Assembly: GCA_027315165.1 (NCBI GenBank)
Contig: DAHUYN010000005.1
Location: 1-64,000 of the forward strand
From: Thermoplasmata archaeon
GTDB taxonomy: Archaea; Thermoplasmatota; Thermoplasmata; Lutacidiplasmatales; UBA184
Direction of reading: 5' to 3'
Length of the DNA: 64,000 bases
A program made the position numbers and the translations under genes. This document shows positions 33,226 to 42,394 of this stretch, piece after piece. Below the pieces are notes generated by a model. It searched no databases, was not told the origin of the DNA, and was given only the letters and a program-made list of their open reading frames with translations. Numbering within the stretch: position 1 is the first letter of the stretch; every line of letters begins with the position of its first letter.

Positions 33226-36200
33226 CGCCTCGCCCTCAGGAGCCTCGGGTCGACGTACCGCGCGAGGATGTCGGCGAAGAGGTTCCCGGCGAGGACGAGG
33301 ATGACGAGCCCGAAGATCGTCACCTGGTAGAGGCTCCCCGCCTGCTGCGCGGGGAACACCGAGTGGAAGCCGAAGCCGGTCCGCGTCACCTGGGTCATCT
33401 GCGAGAGGAGGAGCGTGCCGACCCCCGGGTCCTGCGCGAGCGCCTCGACGACCGCCTGCGTCCCGAGGTAGATGGGCAGCGTGAGCCCGAAGACGAGGAG
33501 GAACAGCGGGACGACGCGGCGGCCGGCGTGCCGCCAGAGGATCGTCGACTCGGGGACCCCACGGGCCCGGGCCGCGACGATGTGGCTCTCGCGGAACGCC
33601 GAGGCGACGGCGTGCCGCGCGAACCGGAGGAAGATCGCGACGTAGACGAGCGCGATCAGGAGCGCCTGCCAGATCGTCTTGAGGAAGACGACCTCGACGA
33701 ACGGCCAGTCGCCGTGGAGCATCCCGTCGACGATCGGGAGCGTCGTCGGGCCCGTCGTGTCGGCGATCCCGACCCACGGCGGGATCCCCCCGTGCTCGTT
33801 GAACCAGGAGATCGACGGAAGGATCCCGTAGGGGACGTCCCCGGTCCTCGCGAGGAACGGGTCGTAGAAGGCGCCGAGGAACAAGAGCGCGAGGAGGAAG
33901 GTCGGCGTGAGGAGCCCGACGACCGAGGCGAGCCGGACCCCGAGGTCGGCGGGCCGGTCCTGGTGGGCCCCGACGTAGAGCCCGACCGCGTAGGCGACGA
34001 GCGCGGAGATCGGGAGCGCGAACAGCGCCAGCTGGATCGAGTTGGGGAGCCACCACGCCAGGAACTGCGCGGCGGGCTCGACGAGGTTCCCGTAGGAGGT
34101 CATCCCCCACGCGCCCGTGAACAGCGCCTTGACGAAGGCGAGGAACCCGCCCAGGAACGCCAACGGCGGGTTCACCGGGTCGCTCCAGCTCCCCGGGAAG
34201 CACGCCCACGAGGAGATCTGGCAGGTGTCGACCTGGAAGAACGCCGCGGGCAGGATCGTCCCGAAGAGGAACAGGATGGCGAGGATGACGACGACCTGGC
34301 CGGGGAGGAGCAGCGCGCGCATCGCGACGTACTGCGCGAACGGCGAGAACAGCCGCATCGGCTGGCCCAGGAGCGCGCGGCGGCGCGCCGCCTCCCACAG
34401 CCCCACGACGGCGAGCGCGAGACCCATCACGGCGAGGGCCGCGACGAGGACCCAGGGGGACGGGGACTCGCCCGTCGGGGTCACACCGACCTCGAGGCCG
34501 GTGAGCCCCGTCGCAGGGACGGCGAGGTGCTCCTGCAGGCCCTCGTAGCCACGAGGGGGCGAGACGGTGAGATAGTCGGGCCCGACGGGCGCGGCGACCT
34601 CAAAGCTCCCGTCCGGGCCCGAGACCGCCGACCGCGTGAGCCCGGCGCCGGTGACGAAGACCGTCGCGTTCGCGATCGAGAGACCGCTCGCCGCGTTGAC
34701 GACCCGGCCGCTCACGAGGACGACGGGGACCGGGGCGAGGACGAAGGCGAGCCCCGCGACCGGCCCGGCGACGGCGACGGAAAGGTTCGAGGAGAGGAAC
34801 CCGAGCGCGGAGGCGGTGACCACGTAGCTGCCGTTGCCGAGGAGCAGCGTGAACCCGCCCGAGCCGTTCGTGCGCGAGCTCGAGCCGACGGTCCCGACGA
34901 GGGCGCCGACGAGCGGGGTCCCGTTCGGGTCGGTGACCGTCCCGTTCACCGGATACCGGAGCGCTCCCTGCCGCGAGCCGAGGGCGAGGACGGAGCCGAG
35001 GTCGGTGCCGACGTACAGCACTCCGGGGCCGAGCGCCGGCGCGGGGTAGGAGGGGACGAACCCGACCGGCGTCGACCAGAGGAGCTGGCCATCCGTGGGG
35101 TCGAGGTCCTCGACGTTCAGGTCGGCCGACGCGACGTAGAGACCGCCCGGGGCGAGCGCCGGGCTCGAGAGGACGGGGTACCCCGCGTACCCGGGCGTCG
35201 TGTGGCGCCAGAGCGGGCTGCCGTTCTCGAGCGAGAGCGCGGTGACGACCCCGAGCTGGCTGCTCACGAAGACGGCGCCGAGCCCGACGGCGGGGGTCGC
35301 GGCGAAGCTGTCGCCCGGCGACAGCGGGCGCGACGACCAGCGCCAGGCGACGCTGCCGTTCGAGAGCCCGAGCGCCGTCACGTTGCCGTTGCCGTCGACG
35401 ACGAAGACCCGCCCGTCGCTCACCGAGGGCGCCGTCGTCACGAGGGCGCCGACGGACCGGGTCCACACGATCCCGCCCGAGGTCGTGAGCGCGACGACGC
35501 CGCCGTCCTCGCGCGTGACGACGAGCGTGCTCCCCTCGAGCGCCGGGGCGCCGGCGATCGGGCCGCCGACGGGGGTCCGCCACGAGAGCGCGCCCGTGGT
35601 CGCGTTGATCCCGTAGACCGAGCCGGCGCTCGTGCCGACGAAGACGAGGTCGCGAGAGGCGGCGACGCCCTGCGGGACGCCCCCGTCGACCGGCGTCGTC
35701 CAGCGGGGCGTGCCGTTCGAGGCCCACAGCGCGTGGACCGTCCCGTAGCTGCTCGCGACGACGATCTCGCTCTGGACGAGGTCCGGCGCGGTGAGCGTGC
35801 CGCCGAGACCGCGCTCCCACGAGAGCGTGCCGTTGTCGCTCGTGTTGAAGGCGAACAGCGTGCCGATGTCGTTCGAGGCGTAGAGGGAGCCCGCGTCGAC
35901 GATGAGGCCGGCCTGGATCGGGTACGGGGTCGCGCCCGGCGGCGCGACGTCCCAGAGGACGTTCCCGCGCTCGGGCCCGGCGACCCCCGTGTAGCCGCTG
36001 CGGTTCTCGCTGCCGTGGAACGTCGACCAGGCACCGGCGAGTGCGGCGGGTCCCGCGTCCCCGATCGGGGCCGCGAGCGCCGGCGCGGGAGCCCGCGCGG
36101 GGCCGTGGGGCATCGCGGGGACGGCGAGCGCGGCGAGGCCGAGGACGAGGAGGAGGAAGGTGGCCCTGCGCGCGCGCCACGGGGGCCCGGCGCGTGTCAC
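33222..36200 (-). CDS. DppB-like permease fused to an extracellular PQQ-type beta-propeller and Ig-like repeats
   Basis: 992 residues from the GTG at 36200. A signal-like segment (FLLLVLGLAALAVPAM) precedes about seven PQQ/beta-propeller repeats (residues about 30-412), such as GTVHALWASNGTPRW and GSVYGINATTGALSWRT. Two carboxypeptidase-regulatory-like beta domains follow (about 416-575; GTVTDPNGTPLVGALV and SGRVVNAASGLSIANATVF). A membrane helix (about 582-605) leads into a full DppB permease with loop ARARGVPESTILWRHAGRR. The start was chosen because a longer TTG frame begins at the TATA element; TTG 36227 is an alternative. The coding frame is continuous. Confidence 0.85.
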   Translation of the reverse strand: MTRAGPPWRARRATFLLLVLGLAALAVPAMPHGPARAPAPALAAPIGDAGPAALAGAWSTFHGSENRSGYTGVAGPERGNVLWDVAPPGATPYPIQAGLIVDAGSLYASNDIGTLFAFNTSDNGTLSWERGLGGTLTAPDLVQSEIVVASSYGTVHALWASNGTPRWTTPVDGGVPQGVAASRDLVFVGTSAGSVYGINATTGALSWRTPVGGPIAGAPALEGSTLVVTREDGGVVALTTSGGIVWTRSVGALVTTAPSVSDGRVFVVDGNGNVTALGLSNGSVAWRWSSRPLSPGDSFAATPAVGLGAVFVSSQLGVVTALSLENGSPLWRHTTPGYAGYPVLSSPALAPGGLYVASADLNVEDLDPTDGQLLWSTPVGFVPSYPAPALGPGVLYVGTDLGSVLALGSRQGALRYPVNGTVTDPNGTPLVGALVGTVGSSSRTNGSGGFTLLLGNGSYVVTASALGFLSSNLSVAVAGPVAGLAFVLAPVPVVLVSGRVVNAASGLSIANATVFVTGAGLTRSAVSGPDGSFEVAAPVGPDYLTVSPPRGYEGLQEHLAVPATGLTGLEVGVTPTGESPSPWVLVAALAVMGLALAVVGLWEAARRRALLGQPMRLFSPFAQYVAMRALLLPGQVVVILAILFLFGTILPAAFFQVDTCQISSWACFPGSWSDPVNPPLAFLGGFLAFVKALFTGAWGMTSYGNLVEPAAQFLAWWLPNSIQLALFALPISALVAYAVGLYVGAHQDRPADLGVRLASVVGLLTPTFLLALLFLGAFYDPFLARTGDVPYGILPSISWFNEHGGIPPWVGIADTTGPTTLPIVDGMLHGDWPFVEVVFLKTIWQALLIALVYVAIFLRFARHAVASAFRESHIVAARARGVPESTILWRHAGRRVVPLFLLVFGLTLPIYLGTQAVVEALAQDPGVGTLLLSQMTQVTRTGFGFHSVFPAQQAGSLYQVTIFGLVILVLAGNLFADILARYVDPRLLRARR

Positions 36201-36258
36201 GGCCCGCCCGAGGGCCGGTCGGCTCAAGAGCGCCCCCCTCGGCCCTCGCCGACGCAAG

Positions 36259-36266
36259 TATAAATA
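36259..36266 (+). promoter_or_regulatory. TATA box of the SRP RNA gene
   Basis: TATAAATA, inside the near-palindrome GTATAAATAC. The expected start, about 22-25 bases downstream, coincides with the 5' end of the SRP RNA at 36288. It may also serve the divergent propeller-permease gene. Confidence 0.8.
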
Positions 36267-36287
36267 CGGACGACGGGTCCGAACGAA

Positions 36288-36600
36288 CGCTAGGCTAGAC
36301 CGGGGGGTTGGGCGTCCCCTTATACACCGAAACCGTCCTCAGCGGGGGTGACAGGTCGGAGCGACGCTCGGAGGAGAGGTCCGTCTCGCGTGTCTCCTAA
36401 GACGCTCTGTTCCATCGGGCCGCGGGCATCGCGACGGGCGCTCGGAGGAGCGCTCTAGCGGTTATCCATCACGGGCACCGGGTCAGGTCCTGACGGGAGC
36501 AGCCTTACCGTGACCCGTCGACGCTGGTGGGGCGACGGGGCCGAGGAGCGCGCGGGAACCACGGACCCCTTGTCCGGGCGGCCATCCGACCGGCCTAGCA
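36288..36600 (+). ncRNA. ffs: Signal recognition particle (7S) RNA
   Basis: About 313 bases. The 5' domain has GCTAGGC, GGGGGGTTGGGCGTCCCC and ACCGAAACC, the archaeal SRP RNA Alu-domain pattern. The SRP54-binding helix 8 is at 36481-36504: GGTCAGGTCC, loop TGAC, GGGAGCAGCC, with the conserved asymmetric-loop bases. GCTAGGC at 36289-36295 pairs with GCCTAGC at 36593-36599 to close the molecule. The apical tetraloop TGAC replaces the usual GNAR. It scaffolds SRP54 and SRP19 for co-translational targeting. Ends are estimated from the TATA box and closing helix. Confidence 0.92.
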
Positions 36601-36705
36601 CGACCGCGCGGCCCCCGACCGCGGGTTCGGGGTTTGCGCCAATCCGTTCGCGCCGTGCGCCAAAAGCGGCTACCCCCTGGCCCCCCACACAAGGAGCGGG
36701 GAACC

Positions 36706-37938
36706 ATGCTCGCACCCGCCCGCTCCGTAGGTTCGATCGCCGACCCGACCCTCGATGACCTGGCCCCGTCCCTCGTCGACCTCTCGCGCGCCTGGGGCGC
36801 GAAGGCCGCGCTCGCGACGGGCTCGGCGCTCGCCCTCGCGCGCCCGTCCCTTCCCCAGGTCCCGACGGCGGCGAAGTGGGCGTGGGCGGCCCGCGGGCTC
36901 GAGACGGAGACGTTCCGGCTCGGCTCGGCGGACAGCGCCGCGAGCCCGCGCCCGGGCGACCTCGCCCTCGTGGGCATCGAGTCGGTCGGCTACCACACGA
37001 CGATCACGGACCGGGAGAACCGCAAGCTCCGGCTGTACCCCGGCGACGTCGTCGTCGGGGTCTTCGGCCACCGCTACGCGACCGACGCCTACGAGGCGGA
37101 GGTCGAGGGGCTCGACGACCTGAGCCTCCTCACGGCGGGCGGGATGATCGGCACGATCCGGTCCCGCCACAAGGAGATGGGCCGGCCGACGACGGTCACG
37201 TTCCTCGGCTACGTCACCGATGCCGACGGGCACGTCCGGAACCTCAAGGATCTCCGCTTCCATGCCCGCCGCAGCGCCGCCGCGGCGGCCGACCTGATCG
37301 TCGTCGTCGGGACCGGCATGAACGCGGGGAAGACGACCGTCGTCTCCCAGCTCGTCCACGCGCTCCACGACCGGGGCCTCGAGGTCGCGGCGTGCAAGCT
37401 CACGGGGAGCGTCTCGAACCGCGACGTCGACGAGATGCGCGCGGCCTCCGCGCGCGACGTCCGCGACTTCAGCGACTACGGCTTTCCGTCGACCTACCTC
37501 GCGTCTCGCGAGGAGCTGCTCTCGCTCGCCGAGACGATGCTCGCCGACGCGAACGACGCCTCCCCCGACGTCGTCGTGATGGAGATCGCCGACGGGCTCC
37601 TCCAGCGCGAGACCGACCTGCTCCTGCGCGAGCCCGGCTTCCGGGCGCGCACCTCGGGCGTCCTCCTCGCCGCCGACAGCGCCCTCGGGGCTCTCGCCGC
37701 CGTCGACCGGCTGCACGGCTGGGGCTACGACCTCCTGGCGGTCTCGGGCGCCTTCACCTCCTCGCCCCTCTACGTCCAGGAGCTGTCGCGGCAGAGCCCG
37801 GTCCGCATCGCCTCCTCCGCGGGCGACGGCTCGGAGCTCGGCGAGGCCGTCGCGCGGCGGCTGCGGGACCGGGCCGCTCGCCCGCCCCAGGGACCGGAGG
37901 GCCCGAGGAAGCGCCCCGCCCTCGGGCAGGTCGCGTGA
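36706..37938 (+). CDS. P-loop NTPase of the DUF1611-like family
   Basis: 410 residues. An N-terminal domain of about 150 residues (GDLALVGIESVGYHTTI, VVGVFGHRYATDAYEAEV) precedes a nucleotide-binding domain with P-loop GTGMNAGKTT (about residue 203), CKLTGSVSNRDVDEMRAA and a Walker B-like VVVMEIADGLLQRE. The fold resembles dethiobiotin synthetase/MobB relatives and the DUF1611 group, some members of which act in amino-acid N-acylation. SD-like AGGAG precedes the ATG. First gene of a three-gene overlapped operon with an ABC exporter and an M14-type peptidase. Confidence 0.7.
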   Translation: MLAPARSVGSIADPTLDDLAPSLVDLSRAWGAKAALATGSALALARPSLPQVPTAAKWAWAARGLETETFRLGSADSAASPRPGDLALVGIESVGYHTTITDRENRKLRLYPGDVVVGVFGHRYATDAYEAEVEGLDDLSLLTAGGMIGTIRSRHKEMGRPTTVTFLGYVTDADGHVRNLKDLRFHARRSAAAAADLIVVVGTGMNAGKTTVVSQLVHALHDRGLEVAACKLTGSVSNRDVDEMRAASARDVRDFSDYGFPSTYLASREELLSLAETMLADANDASPDVVVMEIADGLLQRETDLLLREPGFRARTSGVLLAADSALGALAAVDRLHGWGYDLLAVSGAFTSSPLYVQELSRQSPVRIASSAGDGSELGEAVARRLRDRAARPPQGPEGPRKRPALGQVA

Positions 37939-39773
37939 CCCGCGACCCCGCGGCGACCCCGACGGGCGGCCCGGGACGCGACGCGCGTGCGCCGGCCGCT
38001 CGCGAACCCCCCTCGCCGATGCGGTTCGTCGTGCGCCTCCTCCTGCGACAGCGCACCGCGCTCGTGACCGCGCTCCTCTGGTCGGCGGCGTTCGTCCTCG
38101 TGCCGATGCAGGTGCCGCTCCTCACGGGCTACCTCGTGAGCGGCGTCACGGGCCAGGGGGCGACGTTCTTCGGCCTCGTCCCCGTCGCCGATCCGACGAC
38201 GGTCCTCACCGTCGCGGTGGTCGGCCTCGTCCTCTCCGCGGGCGCCTACGCCGTCGCCGCCTACGCGAACACCGCCTCGGTCTCCGAGCTGAGCCGGCGC
38301 ACCGTCGCGACGCTGCGCAAGGCGTTGGTCCACCGCCTCGACACCGCCTCGGGCGAGGTGCACGAGCGGTTCGGCTCGGGCGAGCTCCTCAACCGGGTCC
38401 TCGTCGACACGCAGGCGACGCGCGAGTTCGTCGAGACCGTCTTCTTCACGACGGTGCAGAACGTGCTCCGCGTCGCCTACCCCGTCGTCGTGCTGTTCCT
38501 CATCAGCCCGACGATCGCTCTCGTCGCCGCGGCGTTCCTGCCCGTCCAGTACCTCCTCACCCGGCACCTCCAGCACCGGCTGCGCTCGGCGACGAGGGTC
38601 GCGCGCGCGACCCAGGGCCGGCTCACCGCGAGCGTCAAGGAGAACCTCGATGGGATCGAGGCGATCCAGACCTCCAACGCCGAGGGCCCGGCGATCCGCA
38701 AGCTGTGGGCGGAGAGCGACCAGCTCGCCACCGACCAGGTCGCGGCGAAGGTCTACGGCGGGCTCCTCTCGGGGTCGACCTGGGGGCTCACGAGCCTCGG
38801 CCTCGCGCTCGCCTGGGGGATCGGCGGCAACGCGGTGCTCCACGGCGCCATGACCCTCGGCGCCCTGGTCGCGGCGACGGGGTACGTCGTCCTCCTCTAC
38901 ACGCCGATGCAGCGGTTCACGTCGGTCGCGAACATCTACCAAAAGGGGGTCGTCGCCTTCGAGCGGATCCAGGAGGTCCTCGAGACGCCGTCGGCGATCG
39001 TCGACGACCCGAAGGCCCCCGCGCTCCGCGTCGACGAGGGCCGCGTGACGCTGCGCGACGTCTCGTTCGCCTACAGCGGGCACAACGTCCTCGAGAACGT
39101 CTCGCTCGAGGTGCCGCCGCGGAGCCTCACGATCCTCGTGGGTCGCAACGGCTCGGGCAAGAGCACGCTCCTCAAGCTGCTCACACGGCTCCACGACCCG
39201 ACCTCGGGCACCGTCGCGATCGACGGCCAGGACCTGCGGACCGTGCGTCTCGCCTCGCTCCGCGCGCGGGTCGCGCTCGTCCCCCAGCGGCCGACGATCT
39301 TCTCGGGGACGCTCGCCGAGAACCTGCGGCTCGGCCGCCCGGGCGCCACCGACCTCGAGCTCGTCGCCGCGCTGCGCGAGGCGGGGGCCCTCGACCTCCT
39401 GCGCCAGCTCCCGAACGGGCTCGCGACGGCGCTCGGTCCGGGCCACCGGTCCCTCTCGGGCGGCGAGGCCCAGCGGGTCGCGATCGCCCGCGCCCTCGTT
39501 CGCGAGCCCTCGGTGCTCCTCCTCGACGAGCCGAACTCGGCCCTCGACCACGAGTCGGAGTCCGCGCTCGTCGGGACGCTCGCCGCGCTCAAGGGACGCC
39601 GCACGGTGATCGTGATCGCGCACCATGCGGGAGCGCTCCTCGGGGCCGCCGACCGCATCGTCGTCCTCGACGGCGGCGCGGTCTCCGAGGCGCCGCTGCC
39701 GCGACCGGGCCGGACGCGGCCGCGGCCGGCCCCGACGCACGCGATCGTGCGGCCGGGGGCGGGGCCGTCATGA
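37935..39773 (+). CDS. ABC exporter, fused membrane and ATPase domains
   Basis: 612 residues, a type IV (MsbA/lipid and peptide exporter-like) half transporter. About six membrane helices between residues 35 and 300 (LLWSAAFVLVPMQVPLLTGY onward), then the ATPase: Walker A VGRNGSGKST, Q-loop ALVPQRPTIFSGTL, signature LSGGEAQRVAIARAL, Walker B SVLLLDEPNSALD and switch His in IVIAHHAG. There is no C39 peptidase domain. GTG start overlaps the preceding stop (GTGA), and its stop overlaps the next ATG. Probably a homodimer exporting the operon's product. Confidence 0.9.
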   Translation: MTRDPAATPTGGPGRDARAPAAREPPSPMRFVVRLLLRQRTALVTALLWSAAFVLVPMQVPLLTGYLVSGVTGQGATFFGLVPVADPTTVLTVAVVGLVLSAGAYAVAAYANTASVSELSRRTVATLRKALVHRLDTASGEVHERFGSGELLNRVLVDTQATREFVETVFFTTVQNVLRVAYPVVVLFLISPTIALVAAAFLPVQYLLTRHLQHRLRSATRVARATQGRLTASVKENLDGIEAIQTSNAEGPAIRKLWAESDQLATDQVAAKVYGGLLSGSTWGLTSLGLALAWGIGGNAVLHGAMTLGALVAATGYVVLLYTPMQRFTSVANIYQKGVVAFERIQEVLETPSAIVDDPKAPALRVDEGRVTLRDVSFAYSGHNVLENVSLEVPPRSLTILVGRNGSGKSTLLKLLTRLHDPTSGTVAIDGQDLRTVRLASLRARVALVPQRPTIFSGTLAENLRLGRPGATDLELVAALREAGALDLLRQLPNGLATALGPGHRSLSGGEAQRVAIARALVREPSVLLLDEPNSALDHESESALVGTLAALKGRRTVIVIAHHAGALLGAADRIVVLDGGAVSEAPLPRPGRTRPRPAPTHAIVRPGAGPS

Positions 39774-40987
39774 GCGCGGACGTTCGCACCCTTCCCTGGC
39801 TCAAGGCGGAGCCGGCCGTCGTGACGGCGCCGCCGCCGCTGCGCGTCGGGCACACCTCCCTCGGCACGCCGATCTGGCTCGAGTCGCTCGGCCCGATCGC
39901 CCCGAGGCCCCGCGTGCTCCTCGTCGCCGGCCAGCACGGGGACGAGCCCGAGGGACCCGCGGCGCTCCGCGCGCTGCTCGAGCAGGACCGCGTCGAGCTT
40001 CGGCGCCTCGGTCTCGGGATCGCCTGGATCGCCGAGGCGAACCCGGACGGCCTCCTCCGTGGCACGCGCGCGACCCCGGAGGGGATCGACCTCAACCGGG
40101 ACCACGCCACGCTCGCCTCGCCCGAGGCGAGGGTCCTCCACCGGGTCTTCGCGACGTTCGCGCCCGACGTCGTCCTCGACCTGCACGGCTACCCGTCGCG
40201 GCGCGCGGCCGCGCTCGCGAGGGGCTGGCTCCTCGACGATGACGTCCTGCTCGCCCGGGCCACGCACCCGGCGGTCGTGGACGAGCCGGGGGCGAGCTCT
40301 CGCACCCTCGAGGAGGTCGTCGACGACCTCTCCCTCGAGGGGGTCGCGGCGGGCGAGTACCGCCTGTTCCAGGCGGCCGGACGCGTGCGTCTCAGCACCT
40401 TGGGGACCGACGACCTGCGCAACGCGGTCGCGCTCCGCTACGGCGCCGAGACCTGGCTCGTCGAGGGCCGGCACCCCCGCCCCGACGAGGGGCCGGAGGA
40501 GCGGCGACGCCTCGTCGACGCGCAGCGCCGCGCCCTCCGGGCGATCCTGCGGCGCGTCGCCGCCCGGCCGCGGCCGTCGCCCGCCCGCCGCGCCGCCCCC
40601 CGCCCCGGCGAGGAGATCGCCGTCGCCGCGAGCTGGGCGCGACGGAGCCGGCCGCTCCCCGTCACCGTCCGCGACGTCCGCTCCGGGCACCGGCATCGCG
40701 TCGACCTCGAGGGCGTGCTCGGCGAGGTCGAGCCGACGCGGCGAGTGGTGCTGCCGGCGGCCTACGCGGTCCCGGCGTCGCAGCGAGGGCTCACGGGCCC
40801 CCTGCTCCGGCAGGGCTTTTCCTTCACCGCGGGGCGCGACTACCGCGCAGACGGCGGCGACGGCGCGGCGGACGACGACCTCGTCTTCCCGGTCGACCAG
40901 CCGGGCGGCGCGGCGCTGGCCGTCTGGCTCGAGCGGGCGTCGGCGCGCGCCGACGGCGCGCACCGGCTCGACGCGCCGGGCGCGTGA
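39770..40987 (+). CDS. M14-type zinc peptidase / desuccinylase-like enzyme
   Basis: 405 residues. Zinc ligands His and Glu lie in VAGQHGDEPEG and the second His in LDLHGYPSR. The substrate-binding NPDGLLRGTRATPEGIDLNRD is typical M14. A Glu in ETWLVEGR could be catalytic. The C-terminal beta domain (VVLPAAYAVPASQRGL, VFPVDQPGG) matches the M14 carboxypeptidase tail. No signal peptide is seen, so it acts inside the cell. ATG overlaps the ABC stop. It may trim a peptide or release an acyl-amino acid in the operon's pathway. Confidence 0.85.
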   Translation: MSADVRTLPWLKAEPAVVTAPPPLRVGHTSLGTPIWLESLGPIAPRPRVLLVAGQHGDEPEGPAALRALLEQDRVELRRLGLGIAWIAEANPDGLLRGTRATPEGIDLNRDHATLASPEARVLHRVFATFAPDVVLDLHGYPSRRAAALARGWLLDDDVLLARATHPAVVDEPGASSRTLEEVVDDLSLEGVAAGEYRLFQAAGRVRLSTLGTDDLRNAVALRYGAETWLVEGRHPRPDEGPEERRRLVDAQRRALRAILRRVAARPRPSPARRAAPRPGEEIAVAASWARRSRPLPVTVRDVRSGHRHRVDLEGVLGEVEPTRRVVLPAAYAVPASQRGLTGPLLRQGFSFTAGRDYRADGGDGAADDDLVFPVDQPGGAALAVWLERASARADGAHRLDAPGA

Positions 40988-40994
40988 GGCGCGC

Positions 40995-41519
40995 TCACTC
41001 GCGAAGCAGCCCCGAGAAGGAGGCGACGAACTCGTCGACGAGGCGGTCGGCGAACGTCGTGCGGTAGGATCGGAGCAGCTGCCCGACGCGCTCGGGGCGC
41101 TCGAGGCGGTAACGGCGCTGCCCGTCGACGAGGACCGGCACGATCGCCCGGAGGGCGGCGAGCCGGGCCAGGTGGTAGGAGACCGTCGATTTTCCGAACC
41201 CGACGGCTTGCGTGAGATCCGCGAACGACCGCGGCGACGCCTGGAGCAGCGCGAGGGCGATCTGGCGCTCCGTCGGGCTCCTCAGCGCCTGGAAGAGCCG
41301 CCGGTCCTCCCAGGTGACGCCCTCCGAGAAGTAGTAGTCGCGACCGCCCCCGCGCTCCCGATGGAGACGGCCGCCCTGGACGAGCCGCTCGAGGTGGTAG
41401 GCGGTCTCGCCCCAGCCGAGCCCGAGCTGCCGTTGCACGTCGCGGCCGCTCGCCCCGGGCCGCTCTTGCACGAGCTCGAGGATCCTTCGGCGGGTCGGCT
41501 GCCCGCCGAGCTCATCCAT
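40995..41519 (-). CDS. Double winged-helix transcription regulator
   Basis: 174 residues with two tandem HTH units: TRRRILELVQERPGASGRDV (about 9-60) and SPTERQIALALLQASPRSFADL (about 80-140, ending HLARLAALRAIVPVLVDG). ArsR/MarR-like in character, no metal or ligand motif. It overlaps the membrane protein gene by 8 bases and is co-transcribed with it. Convergent to the M14 peptidase gene. Confidence 0.8.
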   Translation of the reverse strand: MDELGGQPTRRRILELVQERPGASGRDVQRQLGLGWGETAYHLERLVQGGRLHRERGGGRDYYFSEGVTWEDRRLFQALRSPTERQIALALLQASPRSFADLTQAVGFGKSTVSYHLARLAALRAIVPVLVDGQRRYRLERPERVGQLLRSYRTTFADRLVDEFVASFSGLLRE

Positions 41520-41808
41520 CGGCCGGCCGAGGCGGGCGGCGGCTTCGGAAGAACGCCGCGTACAGCACCGCCACGGCGACGACGAGCAGGAGGAGCGGCC
41601 CGGGCTCGACCGCGAACGCCTCGTCGGCGAATCCCGTGAGCTCGCTCAGGAGGGCGAGCCCTCCGACGAGCGCGAGGATGCCGAAGGTGACCCCGACCCA
41701 GAGGACCCGCCCGTCCTCGAACCGGCGTCCGGCCGAGAGCGCGACGACGGTGAGCGTTCCCGAGAGCGCGATGAGCACGAGGGCGAGGAGGACGGACCAC
41801 GGCTCCAT
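41512..41808 (-). CDS. Small integral membrane protein
   Basis: 98 residues, three hydrophobic helices: WSVLLALVLIALSGTLTVVAL, WVGVTFGILALVGGLALL and LLLLVVAVAVLYAAFF. The C terminus is basic. It has a TATA box 33 bases upstream and overlaps the winged-helix gene downstream, so the pair may form a membrane sensor and regulator unit, though this is only inferred. No family recognised. Confidence 0.7.
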   Translation of the reverse strand: MEPWSVLLALVLIALSGTLTVVALSAGRRFEDGRVLWVGVTFGILALVGGLALLSELTGFADEAFAVEPGPLLLLVVAVAVLYAAFFRSRRPPRPADG

Positions 41809-41836
41809 GGGTCGCGTCGAACGGACCGAGGAGGGG

Positions 41837-41845
41837 CGATATACC
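41837..41845 (-). promoter_or_regulatory. TATA box of the membrane protein/winged-helix operon
   Basis: GGTATATCG on the minus strand, centred about 33 bases before the ATG at 41808. Confidence 0.65.
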
Positions 41846-41912
41846 TTCGCCGTCGGCCCGGCGCGAGCCCCCCCACCCCCCTTTTGCGAGTGGAAGCGCG
41901 CGGGGCCCGTGC

Positions 41913-42371
41913 CTACGTCCAGCCCTCGGAGGCGGCGTCGACGGCGTCGCCGAGGAGGGCCTCACGACGGGCTCGTGGGATCTCCTTCTTCTCGTTCTTC
42001 TCGTAGTCGAAGCAGACGACGACGGTGCGGCCCCTCGCGTAGACGATCGAGGCGTCGTCGGGGTCGAGGAAGCGGTAGAGGAGCGTGAAGCTCGTCCGGC
42101 CGAGCGCGGTCGACGGAGCGACCTCGCCCAGGAGCTCCTGACCGTAGGCGACGGGACGGAGGTAGCGACAGCTCGCCTCGGCCAGGATGATGTCGATCGC
42201 TCCCGGGTCCGTGACACCGCAGAGGGGGAGGTAGTAGTCGCAGCGCAGCGTCTCCATGAACGGAAAGTAGGCGGCGTGGTTGAGGTGGTTGAGCACGTCG
42301 ATGTCGTGGTAGACGACCGGGAAGCGGCGGCGGACCGGCCAAGGCCGGGCGTGCGAGGGCGTCTCGGGCAT
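41913..42371 (-). CDS. Acyl-CoA thioesterase, 4HBT hot-dog family
   Basis: 152 residues. The hot-dog catalytic helix starts at YHDIDVLNHLNHAAYFPF, matching 4-hydroxybenzoyl-CoA thioesterase-like enzymes (Asp in the DxLNH context). The rest is the expected beta sheet (SCRYLRPVAYGQELLGEV). It hydrolyses acyl-CoA of unknown chain type. ATG lies 28 bases after a TATA box. Divergent to glyA. Confidence 0.88.
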   Translation of the reverse strand: MPETPSHARPWPVRRRFPVVYHDIDVLNHLNHAAYFPFMETLRCDYYLPLCGVTDPGAIDIILAEASCRYLRPVAYGQELLGEVAPSTALGRTSFTLLYRFLDPDDASIVYARGRTVVVCFDYEKNEKKEIPRARREALLGDAVDAASEGWT

Positions 42372-42394
42372 CGTCGCGAGAGGGGAGCGGACGG

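Noticed and set aside
33198-36263. A 1000-residue plus-strand frame opposite the propeller-permease gene
   Set aside because: Charged, low-complexity shadow of a membrane-protein gene; the minus strand has membrane helices and permease motifs.
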